NCBI GenBank assembly: GCA_958296385.1
Contig: OY282494.1
Location: 2,207,537 to 2,271,536 of the forward strand
Origin: an uncultured Dehalococcoidia bacterium
GTDB lineage: Bacteria; Chloroflexota; Dehalococcoidia; Lucifugimonadales; UBA3495
Direction: 5' to 3'
DNA length: 64,000 bases
This document shows, piece by piece, positions 21,121 to 29,607 of the stretch; position 1 is the first letter of the stretch; each line of letters starts with the position of its first letter. A model generated the notes under the pieces. That model was given only the letters and a program-made list of their open reading frames with translations. It was not told where the DNA came from and made no database searches. Both the position numbers and the translations under genes were made by a program.

Positions 21121-21151
21121 AAGCCGGACGGAACAGAACCCCGTCCGGCTT
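21121..21151 (+). terminator. Stem-loop after the coiled-coil gene
   Basis: A perfect 11-bp stem, AAGCCGGACGG paired with CCGTCCGGCTT, surrounds a 9-base loop, 33 bases after the stop at 21088. The tract after it has only two T residues, so Rho-independent termination would be weak. Confidence 0.45.
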
Positions 21152-21240
21152 GCAACGTCAGTCCCCTAAACCGGGAACAGGAATGACTAGGGGGGATGGT
21201 AGAATGGCTGCTCCCAAAGTGGGGTTTTGCCGGGTTGGGT

Positions 21241-22944
21241 ATGACGCACAACAGGAACGGTCTAAAACAGGAGGCTGCGCTGATGGTGGGGCGTTTGCGT
21301 AACCGGCTGGCGTTTTTTACGCGGCCGGCGTCGCTGCCGCTTATCCTGTTGCTGCTGGCGATGTCCACGGTGTTTCTGCTGGGCAACGACCGGGGGCATT
21401 TTTACCGGAGCGGGTACAATGACTGGGAGTCGTCAAAGAACCTGACGCTTGCGGAGAATTTGTCTCCTCGGCACTACTTCCTGGGATTTATGCGCCAGGC
21501 TTTGGATGAGGATGGAAACCGCACCTATGCCGAACTGTACAACCGATTTCCGAAAGGCGCCTATGTTTTAATCAAGCTGGTCATTTTGCCCTTTGGAGAT
21601 AACTTCTCAGCAGAAATCTACGCCGCCCGGATGTTGATGCTGCTGTTATTTGCAGCAGCAGCAGTCTTGGCCTATCTGTCATTGGCCCGGCTGTTGGACA
21701 ATCGTTGGATTGCGTTGACGGCGACGGCGCTGGCGTTCTCGTCGTATTACTTCTTATACACTGCGGACGCGATTAGTAACGAAGCATCGCCAGACCTTTT
21801 TGCCGTGATGCTGGCCTTTCACGGTATGGTCGTCTTCGTGCAGGAGGGGCGGTTCCGGCAGCTGCTGGTCAAGGCGTGCCTGGCGCTGCTGCTGGGCTGG
21901 CACGTCTATGCGTTCTTGCTACCCTTTATTATTTTTGGCCTGGCCATTGAACTGTTCAAGGCACGCGCCGGCATTGCAGCGGGTTTGACGGCGCAACTCA
22001 AGCGTTGCGGGGAGGCGCTGCTGTCCAGTCGTTATGTGACGCTGGGCGTGGTTACGCTGTGCTTTGGGGTTGCGATATTGGCTTTCAACCTGGCCGGCGA
22101 GTACTTTGCGCTGGACGGGGGAGTGCCGCTAGACCAACTGCCATCAGTCGAGTCAGCGACTAAGCGGCTGGGAGCGGATGCGGCGTTTAACGCTGATTAC
22201 GCCGAGCGTCTGGCATGGGGGAACTTTCTGGAAAGCCAGTCCTACCGCATCGGAACAATGCTGTATCCGTTCTTGCTGAGCTCCATCGCCATTGACGATA
22301 GTTTCGGGCTGGTCAAAGCGCGCGGCTACCTGGGCGTTTTTACCGGAGTATTGGCGTTAGCCGCTTACGGTATCGGGCTGGCCTTCGCCCCAATCAAGCA
22401 CAAAATGCTGCTGGTAACCCTTTCCGTTGCGGGCTTTTGCTGGGCTTTGCCGCTGCGCCATTCCGTTTTCGTCCATGATTGGGAAACTATATTTTACGTC
22501 GGTGTTCCGTTAGTACTTTTCGCTTTGATTATGTTGTACTTGCGCAAACTGTTGAGTCAACGAGTCATTGTTGCCGTGGCGGTAGCCGGGCTGCTGCTGT
22601 TTGTTTTGTCCAATGTTGCGATGTCCCGCATCGGACATGGCGAAAGCGAGGCCGCAGCGGAGGCCGAGATGATGCAGGACTTTAAGGTTATTCGCGCTAT
22701 GGTGGGCGCGGGCGTTGTTTATATTCCTACGGAAGCCAGGGGGTGGCAGGGCCAGCCTGACGAGTTTGGCGGCGCGCCGTGGGCGCTGCTGTATTTCCTC
22801 GCCGGCAGCACGGTCATATACGAGGACAAGCACCGGGCCAACTTTGTCGTTGACCGGCAGCGCGAACCCGGCCCGGCGCTGCTGACGCCGGAGAACCGGC
22901 GGGTTTTTCTGTACGACCGCGCGCTTTACGACGGGCAGTTCTGA
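21241..22944 (+). CDS. Polytopic membrane protein, GT-C glycosyltransferase-like, C-terminally shortened
   Basis: 567 residues from ATG 21241. That start is chosen because it aligns with the N-terminus of the next gene: both have 15 residues before VGR. An ATG at 21283 has the better ribosome site (caggagg, 8 bases away) and one at 21196 is also in frame. There are about ten hydrophobic segments. The first extracytoplasmic loop has YRSGYNDWESS, LAENLSPRHYFLGF and YNRFPKGAYVLIK, a layout typical of ArnT/PMT-like GT-C transferases. The paralogue downstream (23010-25097) is about 110-120 residues longer at the C-terminus; here the frame stops just after LYDGQF. No sugar donor or acceptor can be named. 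Confidence 0.7.
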   Translation: MTHNRNGLKQEAALMVGRLRNRLAFFTRPASLPLILLLLAMSTVFLLGNDRGHFYRSGYNDWESSKNLTLAENLSPRHYFLGFMRQALDEDGNRTYAELYNRFPKGAYVLIKLVILPFGDNFSAEIYAARMLMLLLFAAAAVLAYLSLARLLDNRWIALTATALAFSSYYFLYTADAISNEASPDLFAVMLAFHGMVVFVQEGRFRQLLVKACLALLLGWHVYAFLLPFIIFGLAIELFKARAGIAAGLTAQLKRCGEALLSSRYVTLGVVTLCFGVAILAFNLAGEYFALDGGVPLDQLPSVESATKRLGADAAFNADYAERLAWGNFLESQSYRIGTMLYPFLLSSIAIDDSFGLVKARGYLGVFTGVLALAAYGIGLAFAPIKHKMLLVTLSVAGFCWALPLRHSVFVHDWETIFYVGVPLVLFALIMLYLRKLLSQRVIVAVAVAGLLLFVLSNVAMSRIGHGESEAAAEAEMMQDFKVIRAMVGAGVVYIPTEARGWQGQPDEFGGAPWALLYFLAGSTVIYEDKHRANFVVDRQREPGPALLTPENRRVFLYDRALYDGQF

Positions 22945-22962
22945 GCGGGCGAATACCGTTGT

Positions 22963-22968
22963 TATAAT
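22963..22968 (+). promoter_or_regulatory. TATAAT -10 box before the second membrane protein gene
   Basis: TATAATCCCCCT at 22963-22974 lies about 40 bases before ATG 23010. The same 12 bases follow the second copy at 25114. No convincing -35 hexamer is visible. Confidence 0.45.
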
Positions 22969-23009
22969 CCCCCTCGGAATGGCCGGGGGTATGGTATGCT
23001 TATCCCGCT

Positions 23010-25097
23010 ATGACTGGCAGCGAGAACTATTTACGGCAGTACGCTGCCTCGGCGGTGGGGCGGGTGCGTGGCCGGCTGGCGTTTTTTACGCAGCCGAGGG
23101 CGCTGCCGCTCGTCCTGCTGCTGCTGGCATTGGCTACGGTGTTTCTGTTTGGCAACGACCGGGGGAGTTTTTACCGTAGTGGCAACCATGATTGGAACTC
23201 GTCGCAGAGCCTGACGCTTGCTGAAAACTTTTCTCCCAGGCACTACTTCCTGGGATTCAAGTACCTGGGATTGGATGCGGATGGAAACCGCACCTATAGA
23301 CTAGAATATAACCGCTTTCCGAAAGGCGGCTATGCGCTAATCAAGCTGGCCATTCTGCCCTTTGGGGATAACTTCGGAGCGGCAATCTACGCCGCGCGGG
23401 TGTTGATGCTGTTGCTGCTTGCCGCCGCCGCAACGCTGGCCTATCTGTCCCTGGCCCGGCTGGTGGGCAGCGGCTGGATTGCGTTGACCGTAACGCTGCT
23501 GGCGTTCTCGTCGTATTACATCCTGTATTATGCAGACTCGATTAGCAACGAGGGGACAATCGACTTATTCGCCGTAATGCTGGCCTTTCACGGGATGGTC
23601 GTATTCGCGCAGGAGGGCCGGTTTCGGCAGCTGCTGGTCAAGTCGTGCCTGGCTCTGCTGCTGGGCTGGCACGTTTATGCGTTCCTGCTGCCCTTTATCG
23701 TTCTCGGATTGGCCGGTGAACTGTTCAAGGCGCGCGCCGGCATTATTACCCCCCCCAGTTTGGCTGGTCAAATCAAGCGCTGCGGGGCGGCGTTGTTGTC
23801 CAGTCGTTATGTGACGCTGGGCGTGGTTACGCTTTGTTTTGGCGTCGGGGTACTGACCTTCAACATAGCCGGCGAGTACTTTGCATCGGATGGAGACAAG
23901 CCCCTGCACCAACTGGAATCAGTCCAGTCGGCAATTAAGCGACTGGGAGGGGATGCGGAGTTTAACACTCGCTACGCCGAGCGTCTGGCTTGGGGGAACT
24001 TTCTGGAAAGCCAGTTTTACCGCATAGGCAGAATGCTGTACCCGTTCTTTTTGAGTCCCTTTGGTAATAGCGATGAATTCAGTGATACTAGATTGGAAGT
24101 CGACAAGGCGCGCGATTACCTGGCCGTTTTTTCCGGGGCATTGGCGTTAGCCGTTTGCGGTATCGGGCTGGTTTTCGCCCGGGTCAGGCACAAAATGCTG
24201 CTGGCAACCCTGGCGATTGCGGGCTTTTGCTGGGCCTTTCCACTACGCCATTCCGTTTTTCAACACGATTGGGAAACTACATTTTACGTCGGCGTTCCGT
24301 TGGTATTTTTCGCTTTGATTATGTTGTACTTGCACAAACTGTTGAGTCAACGGGTCATTGTCGCGGTGGCGGTGGCTGCGCTGCTACTGTTTATTTTGTC
24401 CAGTGCCGAGATGGCCCTTATTGGACATGACGAAGGCGAGGCCGCAGCGGAGGCCGAGATGAGGCAGGACTTTAGGGTTATTCGCGATATAGTGAGCGAG
24501 GACATTGTTTATATTTATCCGCCCGGGAGAGCCAAGCCGTGGTCGGAGGATCGTCACCGGTATGGCGGCGCGCCGTGGGCGTTGTCTTACTTCCTCGCCG
24601 GCAGCGTTCTCATAGACGACATTAGGTTTGGGGTGGACAGAAACCTTGCCAACTTTATCGTTGAGCGCCGGCATCAACCCGGCCCGGCCCTGCTAACGCC
24701 GGACAACCGACATATATTCCTCTATGACCGCGCGCTTTACGACAGGCAGTATGAGGCAACAGCCCTGGGCAGCCCGATAATCGCATCCGACTGGAACGTT
24801 TATCTCAAGGATGGCCGGCGGCTTATCTACACCAGTGAGGAATGTGCATACACGAATGCCTGGATCTTTCTGCATATTGACCCCCGCGATGCAGATGACC
24901 TGCCGGAACAGCGCAAACAATACGGTTTTGACCATCTGGACTTTCGGTTCGCCAATCATGCCGTGCTTAGTGATGACCGATGCGTTGCCGTGCGCGAATT
25001 GCCGGCCTATGACATCGCCGTCATCAGAACCGGGCAGTACACGGAGGGCGGAGCGCTCTGGGAGGGCGAGTACCGCTTTGAGCGGCAGCAGCCGTAA
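23010..25097 (+). CDS. Polytopic membrane protein, GT-C glycosyltransferase-like, full-length paralogue
   Basis: 695 residues, closely similar to 21241-22944 along the whole shared length. The N-terminal helix is followed by a long loop with YRSGNHDWNSS, NRFPKGGYALIKLAI and ISNEGTIDLFAVMLAFHG. About ten more hydrophobic helices follow, including LLLGWHVYAFLLPF. The C-terminal soluble part runs from about residue 490, with ATALGSPIIASDWNVYLKDG, a Cys-containing loop and EGEYRFERQQP. The topology fits GT-C glycosyltransferases using lipid-linked donors, but no diagnostic motif is certain. With the adjacent giant surface protein a role in modifying envelope glycans or proteins is possible; that is inference. 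Confidence 0.75.
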   Translation: MTGSENYLRQYAASAVGRVRGRLAFFTQPRALPLVLLLLALATVFLFGNDRGSFYRSGNHDWNSSQSLTLAENFSPRHYFLGFKYLGLDADGNRTYRLEYNRFPKGGYALIKLAILPFGDNFGAAIYAARVLMLLLLAAAATLAYLSLARLVGSGWIALTVTLLAFSSYYILYYADSISNEGTIDLFAVMLAFHGMVVFAQEGRFRQLLVKSCLALLLGWHVYAFLLPFIVLGLAGELFKARAGIITPPSLAGQIKRCGAALLSSRYVTLGVVTLCFGVGVLTFNIAGEYFASDGDKPLHQLESVQSAIKRLGGDAEFNTRYAERLAWGNFLESQFYRIGRMLYPFFLSPFGNSDEFSDTRLEVDKARDYLAVFSGALALAVCGIGLVFARVRHKMLLATLAIAGFCWAFPLRHSVFQHDWETTFYVGVPLVFFALIMLYLHKLLSQRVIVAVAVAALLLFILSSAEMALIGHDEGEAAAEAEMRQDFRVIRDIVSEDIVYIYPPGRAKPWSEDRHRYGGAPWALSYFLAGSVLIDDIRFGVDRNLANFIVERRHQPGPALLTPDNRHIFLYDRALYDRQYEATALGSPIIASDWNVYLKDGRRLIYTSEECAYTNAWIFLHIDPRDADDLPEQRKQYGFDHLDFRFANHAVLSDDRCVAVRELPAYDIAVIRTGQYTEGGALWEGEYRFERQQP

Positions 25098-25113
25098 CGC
25101 CGGAATCCCCTGC

Positions 25114-25119
25114 TATAAT
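25114..25119 (+). promoter_or_regulatory. TATAAT -10 box directly upstream of a small ORF
   Basis: The last base of the box is 7 bases before ATG 25126, so transcription would start at or next to the A of the ATG. The 12-base TATAATCCCCCT is shared with 22963-22974, suggesting it was copied with the membrane-protein gene. Confidence 0.4.
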
Positions 25120-25125
25120 CCCCCT

Positions 25126-25299
25126 ATGGTTGCCGATGGTGAAATGATTTCCCGGCGGAGGCGCGGCGGTGGGCGGCGGGGCGCTGATGCTCCCGACCCG
25201 GCTACCGACGGCTCGGCCGATGCCGAGCGGCGCGCGCGGCAGTCGGCGTTGCGGCGGTTGCGGCGGCGCCGGCCGGCCATAGACTATTTGGAGGGCTGA
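25126..25299 (+). CDS. Small Arg-rich ORF, possibly leaderless
   Basis: 57 codons from ATG to TGA: MVADGEMISRRRRGGG, then an acidic Pro/Asp stretch, then QSALRRLRRRRPAIDYLEG. It has no homologue that I recognise and no Shine-Dalgarno sequence; the TATAAT box ends 7 bases upstream. Its 3' end overlaps the transposase relic on the opposite strand, so it may be a chance frame in decayed DNA. Confidence 0.3.
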   Translation: MVADGEMISRRRRGGGRRGADAPDPATDGSADAERRARQSALRRLRRRRPAIDYLEG

Positions 25300-25600
25300 T
25301 GCAATAGTCCTATCTCCGTCGCTCACCAGGTGCGCCGGCTGGATTGCTCCCTGCTGCCTAGCCCGGTCAATCACATTTTCCCAGCCGCCAAACGCCCCCA
25401 GCGCCACGCCGTTTTCGTCTCGGATTACCTGCAATTCCATGGCCCCGGTTCGCGTTCTACTCCATAACCCGTCCAGCTCCAACACCCGCCCGTGCTTTTG
25501 GCGAACCCGAACCACTGGCCGCGGGGAGTAGCTCAACCCCTGCGCCGCCAGTTTGATGGCTAAATCGCGGTTTTTTTGAGTACCTTTGATGACGCTCCTC
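25262..25600 (-). pseudogene. Transposase relic
   Basis: Read on the minus strand, the frame contains KGTQKNRDLAIKLAAQGLSY (an N-terminal helix-turn-helix-like stretch), a jump to GRVLELDGLWSRTRTGAMEL, then RDENGVALGAFGGWENVID and HLVSDGDRTIASALQIVYG. LELDGLW and VSDGD look like the first two acidic blocks of a DDE transposase. The HTH core and the C-terminal part with the last catalytic Glu are missing. The DENGVAxGAFGGWE segment recurs at about 53666-53710 in the inverted-repeat element on the plus strand. No terminal repeats were found beside this copy. The rest of 25300-25740 shows no other gene. Confidence 0.6.
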
Positions 25601-25740
25601 CGCGCCCTACAGGTCAGCGCCGCAGCGGAACGCCGGCATCCGCAACCGCAGTGCGCCGTAGGCGGTGGTTATGGTACGGGCGTAGCGATGATGCCGGTGC
25701 ACCGTCAGCCCGTCATTCGCTGGCGGCGCCGTTGCCGGCG

Positions 25741-26967
25741 TTACCGCAGGGTGCGGAAGAATTCGCGTATGTCGGTTACCAGTTCGGCCGGCTTTTCCAG
25801 GGCGGCGAAGTGGCCGCCGCTGTTCATTTCGGTCCAGCGCTGTACGTTGTAGGTGCGTTCGGCCCAGGTGCGGGGTGGGGTGGAGAGTTCTTTGGGGAAG
25901 ACGGCGATGGCGCAGGGTACGCTGATGCGGTCGTTGGGGCCGAAGTACCAGGGGTTGCGGCTGTTTTCGTAGTAGAGGCGCGTGCTGGAGTTGATGGTTT
26001 GGGTGGCCCAGTAAATCATTACGGTGGTTAGCAGGTCGTCTTTGGTGTACACGCTTTCCACGTCGCCGTTGCAGTCGCTCCAGGTGCGGTATTTCTCCAC
26101 AATCCAGGCGCACAGGCCCACCGGCGAATCGTTCAGTCCGTAGGCCAGCGTTTGCGGCTTGGTGCCCTGGATGTGAGCGTAGCCGCCCTCGGCGGCCTGC
26201 CAGGAAACGCGCTGGTCAATCATCTCCAGTTCGGCGTCCGACAGGGTGGCGGCCCAATCCCGGCGGTAGCCGCCCTGGGGGGTGCCGATTACCTGCTCCA
26301 ACCGCTCCCGCATACTCAGCCCCTCCAGGCTGGCGCCCTGGTAGGGGATGGCCTGCGTTACCGAGGTGGTGTGGATGCCCAGCACGTGGTTGGCGTGGTG
26401 AAAGCCGAGGCGCGCCGTTACGCCGGCGCCCCAATCGCCGCCCTGCGCGGCATAACGCCCGTAGCCAAGCTCATCGGCCATCAGATTGTCCCACAGCTCG
26501 GCAATCTTGCGGGTGTGGACGCCGCGGGCGCGGGTTTGGGCGCTGAATCCGTAGCCGGGCATTGAGGGCACTACTACGTCGAAAGAGTCGGCCGGGTCGC
26601 CGCCGTGACTGGCGGGGTCGGTGAGCATGGGGATGATTTTGTGCATTTCGTAGATGGTGCCCGGCCAGCCGTGGGTGACGATGAGGGGCATTGGGTTCGG
26701 GCCTTGGCCTTTCTCGTGGATGAAGTGGATGCCCTGGCCGTCGATGGTGGTGTAGAAGTTGGCGAAGGCGTTCAGCCGGGCCTCGGCGGCCCGCCAGTCA
26801 AAGTCATTCCGCCAGTAGGCCACCAGCTCCTTGATGTAATCCAGATTGGAGCCGTAGTCCCATTGGGCGCCGGGGATTTCATCGGGCCAGCGCACGTGGG
26901 CCAGCCGATGGCGCAAGTCTTCAAGCACGTCGTCGGAAACGCTGATGGTATAGGGCTGCACCGCCAT
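25741..26967 (-). CDS. Epoxide hydrolase (EHN-domain, alpha/beta hydrolase)
   Basis: 408 residues from the ATG at 26967, which has GGAGG 7 bases upstream; a longer in-frame start adds 25 unlikely residues. The N-terminal part (about 1-110, MAVQPYTISVSDDVLEDLRH) is the epoxide hydrolase N-terminal domain of the microsomal family. HGWPG at 99-103 forms the oxyanion hole. GGDWG at 176-180 carries the nucleophile Asp178. SGGHFAALEKP near 383-393 carries the catalytic His386. Expected reaction: epoxide + water to diol through an ester intermediate. The substrate is unknown. It follows hemW on the same strand after 117 bases. Oxidative catabolism fits the flavin monooxygenases elsewhere in the window. 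Confidence 0.88.
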   Translation of the reverse strand: MAVQPYTISVSDDVLEDLRHRLAHVRWPDEIPGAQWDYGSNLDYIKELVAYWRNDFDWRAAEARLNAFANFYTTIDGQGIHFIHEKGQGPNPMPLIVTHGWPGTIYEMHKIIPMLTDPASHGGDPADSFDVVVPSMPGYGFSAQTRARGVHTRKIAELWDNLMADELGYGRYAAQGGDWGAGVTARLGFHHANHVLGIHTTSVTQAIPYQGASLEGLSMRERLEQVIGTPQGGYRRDWAATLSDAELEMIDQRVSWQAAEGGYAHIQGTKPQTLAYGLNDSPVGLCAWIVEKYRTWSDCNGDVESVYTKDDLLTTVMIYWATQTINSSTRLYYENSRNPWYFGPNDRISVPCAIAVFPKELSTPPRTWAERTYNVQRWTEMNSGGHFAALEKPAELVTDIREFFRTLR

Positions 26968-27084
26968 AGTAGAACCTCCGTGGCGAGTTTGGGGACAAGG
27001 ATATAGGTGAGCAAAGGGGGAAACCCGCCGGCAGTTTAGCATAGGCGGGCGGGCGCAGACGGGCGGACGCTGGCCGCCGCCGCC

Positions 27085-28341
27085 CTACAAAAACCGGGTG
27101 AATACCTGGTTGGCTACGAGGTAGGCGGCCTCGGCCAGCCGCAGGCGGCCGTCTGCGGCGCGCACCAGCAGGCCGTCGGATAGCAGTTCGGACAGCTCGG
27201 TTTGGTAGCGGTGGGCCAGGTTGACGCCGGCCTGGTTTGATGCGGCGGTTAAGTCCATACCGTCCAGCAGGCGCAGGGCCAGGAACATGGTTTCGGCCGC
27301 CGCCGTGTCGGAGCCGATGACCTCCAGGCCGTCCACCGTTGGCACGGCGGTTAGACGTTCTGCCGATACCGTTGCCCACCGGCCGGCGGCAGCGGCCTGC
27401 TGGCGCCATGCGGTGGCTTGACGGGCGTAGTCGCGGGGGGAGCGTGTTGTCCAGAAGCGGCAGTTGGCCAGGGATGAGTGGGCGCCGGGGCCGACGCCCA
27501 GCCATTGGCGGTTGCGCCAGTAGGCCAGGTTGTGCTGCGATTCCCGCCCCGGCCGGCACCAGTTGCTGATTTCGTAATGGTGGTAGCCGGCGTTGGACAG
27601 GGCGGCGCGGGCGTGGTCGTACATATCGGCGGCTAAATCCGGGTTCGGTTCGGGCAGGCGGCCGTCGGTTACCCAGCGGCGCAGGGGCGTGCCGTCCTCC
27701 AGCGTCAGGGCGTACAGCGACAGGTGTTCGGGGGACAGCGCGGTTACACGTTCTATCGTGTCGTGCCATTGCGCCGGGGTTTGCTGCGGGAGGCCGTACA
27801 TCAGGTCGAGGTTAATGTTATTGAAACCGGCCCGGCGGCAGCTTTGCAGCGCGGCGGCGGCTTCGGCGGCGTCGTGGCGGCGGCCCAGCAGCGCCAGCAG
27901 GCCGTTGTCCATACTCTGCACGCCGATGCTGACGCGGTTGACGCCGGCGGCGTGCAGATTGGCGCAGCGTGCCGGGGTCAGGTCGTTGGGGTTGCACTCG
28001 GCGGTGATTTCGGCGTTGGGGCGCACGGCGAAACCGGCGGCGATGGCGTCAAGGATGCGGGCCACGTCGCCGTCGGGCAGGTAGGACGGGGTGCCGCCGC
28101 CGAGGAATATCGTGTTGACGGCGGGATGGGCCAGCGTCCGGGACCAAGCGCTGATCTCAGCGGTGACGGCGGCCCGGTAATCGCCGAACTGCGCCTCAAT
28201 CCCCTGATAAGTGTTGAAATCGCAGTAGGGGCACTTGCTCAGGCAGAACGGGACGTGCACGTAAAGGGCGATGCCGTCGCTGCCTGTTGCCGAGGCCGGG
28301 CCAATTGCCGGGGCCGGGCCGGTTGCCGGGGATTCAGACAT
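27085..28341 (-). CDS. hemW: HemW-type radical SAM heme chaperone / coproporphyrinogen III oxidase-like
   Basis: 418 residues. The radical SAM cluster motif CLSKCPYC (C33, C37, C40) is followed by FNTY, then GGGTPS in the SAM-binding strand, ECNP and GVQS. The later HNLAYW motif (HNxxYW) separates the HemN/HemW family from other radical SAM proteins. The extreme N-terminus (about 20 residues rich in Ala, Pro and Gly) is outside the conserved domain, so the start may be later. No strong ribosome site precedes the ATG. The DUF1232 gene lies 21 bases upstream on the same strand, suggesting co-transcription. HemW proteins insert heme into respiratory enzymes; older annotations call them oxygen-independent coproporphyrinogen oxidases. 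Confidence 0.9.
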   Translation of the reverse strand: MSESPATGPAPAIGPASATGSDGIALYVHVPFCLSKCPYCDFNTYQGIEAQFGDYRAAVTAEISAWSRTLAHPAVNTIFLGGGTPSYLPDGDVARILDAIAAGFAVRPNAEITAECNPNDLTPARCANLHAAGVNRVSIGVQSMDNGLLALLGRRHDAAEAAAALQSCRRAGFNNINLDLMYGLPQQTPAQWHDTIERVTALSPEHLSLYALTLEDGTPLRRWVTDGRLPEPNPDLAADMYDHARAALSNAGYHHYEISNWCRPGRESQHNLAYWRNRQWLGVGPGAHSSLANCRFWTTRSPRDYARQATAWRQQAAAAGRWATVSAERLTAVPTVDGLEVIGSDTAAAETMFLALRLLDGMDLTAASNQAGVNLAHRYQTELSELLSDGLLVRAADGRLRLAEAAYLVANQVFTRFL

Positions 28342-28362
28342 GGCCGCTGGAACGGGCGGGGG

Positions 28363-28770
28363 TCAACCGTTCCGCTCGTCGTCGGAACCGCCGGGGGGAC
28401 GGGCCTGGCCGTCAACTACTTCGTCCGGGTTGCGGTCCTCCGGGCGCGGCGGCGGCGGGTCGCCCATGTACTCGCGCGTTACGTCCGGCGGGGACAGAAT
28501 CCAGAACAGCCAGATGGCCAGGGCCAGGATGATGAAGTCGTCGTAGCGGCCCAATCCATAGGGGATGCGGTCTTTGATGAGGTCCCAGGGGGAGAACCCG
28601 TACACGATGGCCAGGGGGATGAGGAACTTGATGAGGATGTTCACCCGGGGGTCGAAGTGCATCCGGTACACCGCCCGCACAAAGCGGACGATGCGCGGGG
28701 CGATGCCGGCGATGCGCGGCATCAGCTGCGGCCCGAACATCATCAGCAGCGGCCAAAACAATCTGAACAT
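28363..28770 (-). CDS. DUF1232 (YkvA-type) membrane protein
   Basis: 135 residues from the ATG at 28770, preceded by GGGAGGGCGAAAGCC; an in-frame ATG 11 codons upstream is less likely. The core FLIPLAIVYGFSPWDLIKD, followed by IPYGLGRYDDFIIL, matches the DUF1232 pattern: a helix, then P.DLIpD and a GxxDD turn. Two or three hydrophobic helices are followed by a Pro/Asp-rich polar tail (from DPPPPRPED). Function unknown. The closest neighbour is hemW, 21 bases downstream. Confidence 0.8.
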   Translation of the reverse strand: MFRLFWPLLMMFGPQLMPRIAGIAPRIVRFVRAVYRMHFDPRVNILIKFLIPLAIVYGFSPWDLIKDRIPYGLGRYDDFIILALAIWLFWILSPPDVTREYMGDPPPPRPEDRNPDEVVDGQARPPGGSDDERNG

Positions 28771-28845
28771 GGCTTTCGCCCTCCCTGATGCAAATGGTAG
28801 CACACAATGGCGGGTTCTGTATCAAATCCGATGGGCCCCGGCCTT

Positions 28846-28851
28846 TATAAT
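28846..28851 (+). promoter_or_regulatory. TATAAT -10 box before the secreted His/Asp-rich gene
   Basis: TATAAT lies 73 bases before the ATG at 28925, in the divergent gap between this gene and the DUF1232 gene. No clear -35 hexamer was found. Confidence 0.4.
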
Positions 28852-28924
28852 TCCTTTACACTGGCGGCGTATTCTGGCCTCAACAAGCCCGCTACCCAGA
28901 CACGGCGGGATACCGGAGGACAAA

Positions 28925-29524
28925 ATGCTTAACCGACTTCGCACCATCCGCAAGCGCTGGCTGTTTGCATCGGGGGCGGCCGCTTTGCTGGCCGTGGGCC
29001 TGATTGCCGGCTCCGTCGTGGCATCCGGCGGGCCGCCGCTGTATCCGGGCGCCGGGGCCGGCCACGACACGAAAGGCCACGCCGGGGCCGGACTGCACGA
29101 CGATATGCAACAGCAGCTGCTCCAGCGCGTTGCCGAGATACTGGACATCGAGGAGGCGGCCCTCACCGACGCTTTCAATACGGCGTTGAACGAGCTGGCC
29201 GACGCGGAGTTTCAGTCGGTGATGGCGGCGCTGGTTGAGGACGAAACCCTGACGCAAGAGCAGGCCGACGGCGCCAACACCTGGTTCGCAGCACGCCCCG
29301 CCGACGCCGGCCACTTCGCCTTTCTCGGCGTAGCCATTGACGACGCCGACAAGCTGAACAAGATGCTAACCCGTCTGGTCGAGCGTGAGGCGCTGACGCA
29401 AGAGACGGCGGACGCCATCGCCGCCTGGCACGCCGACCGCCCCGACTACCTGCCCGACCACCTCCACGACGGCGACCACGACGGCCGGCACGGCCGGCAT
29501 GGCGACGACGACAGCGGCAGCTAA
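28925..29524 (+). CDS. Secreted protein with two-helix repeats and His/Asp-rich tail
   Basis: 199 residues; GGAGGACAAA precedes the ATG. A basic N-terminus (NRLRTIRKRW) and a hydrophobic stretch (LFASGAAALLAVGLIAGSVV) form a signal peptide or anchor. The mature part contains an amphipathic helical segment (LLQRVAEILDIEEAALTDAF) and two similar units, LVEDETLTQEQADGANTWF and LVEREALTQETADAIAAWH, each ending in RP. The C-terminal 25 residues are almost only His, Asp and Gly and could bind divalent metal. The family resembles small exported proteins of unknown function in Gram-positives and Chloroflexota. It is monocistronic, with a terminator 37 bases later. Confidence 0.8.
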   Translation: MLNRLRTIRKRWLFASGAAALLAVGLIAGSVVASGGPPLYPGAGAGHDTKGHAGAGLHDDMQQQLLQRVAEILDIEEAALTDAFNTALNELADAEFQSVMAALVEDETLTQEQADGANTWFAARPADAGHFAFLGVAIDDADKLNKMLTRLVEREALTQETADAIAAWHADRPDYLPDHLHDGDHDGRHGRHGDDDSGS

Positions 29525-29560
29525 CCCGCAGCCGGCCGGCATTGCCAACGCCGGACGCAG

Positions 29561-29582
29561 GGGGCGGGGTAAAACCCGCCCC
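29561..29582 (+). terminator. Rho-independent-like terminator
   Basis: An 8-bp GC stem, GGGGCGGG with CCCGCCCC, a 6-base loop (GTAAAA), then TTTGGTTT. It ends the secreted-protein transcript. Confidence 0.7.
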
Positions 29583-29607
29583 TTTGGTTTGCCAACACAG
29601 CGACGCC

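Noticed and set aside
27724-28788. Plus-strand frame of about 354 codons opposite hemW
   Set aside because: hemW has a full set of radical SAM motifs on the other strand; the plus frame has none.
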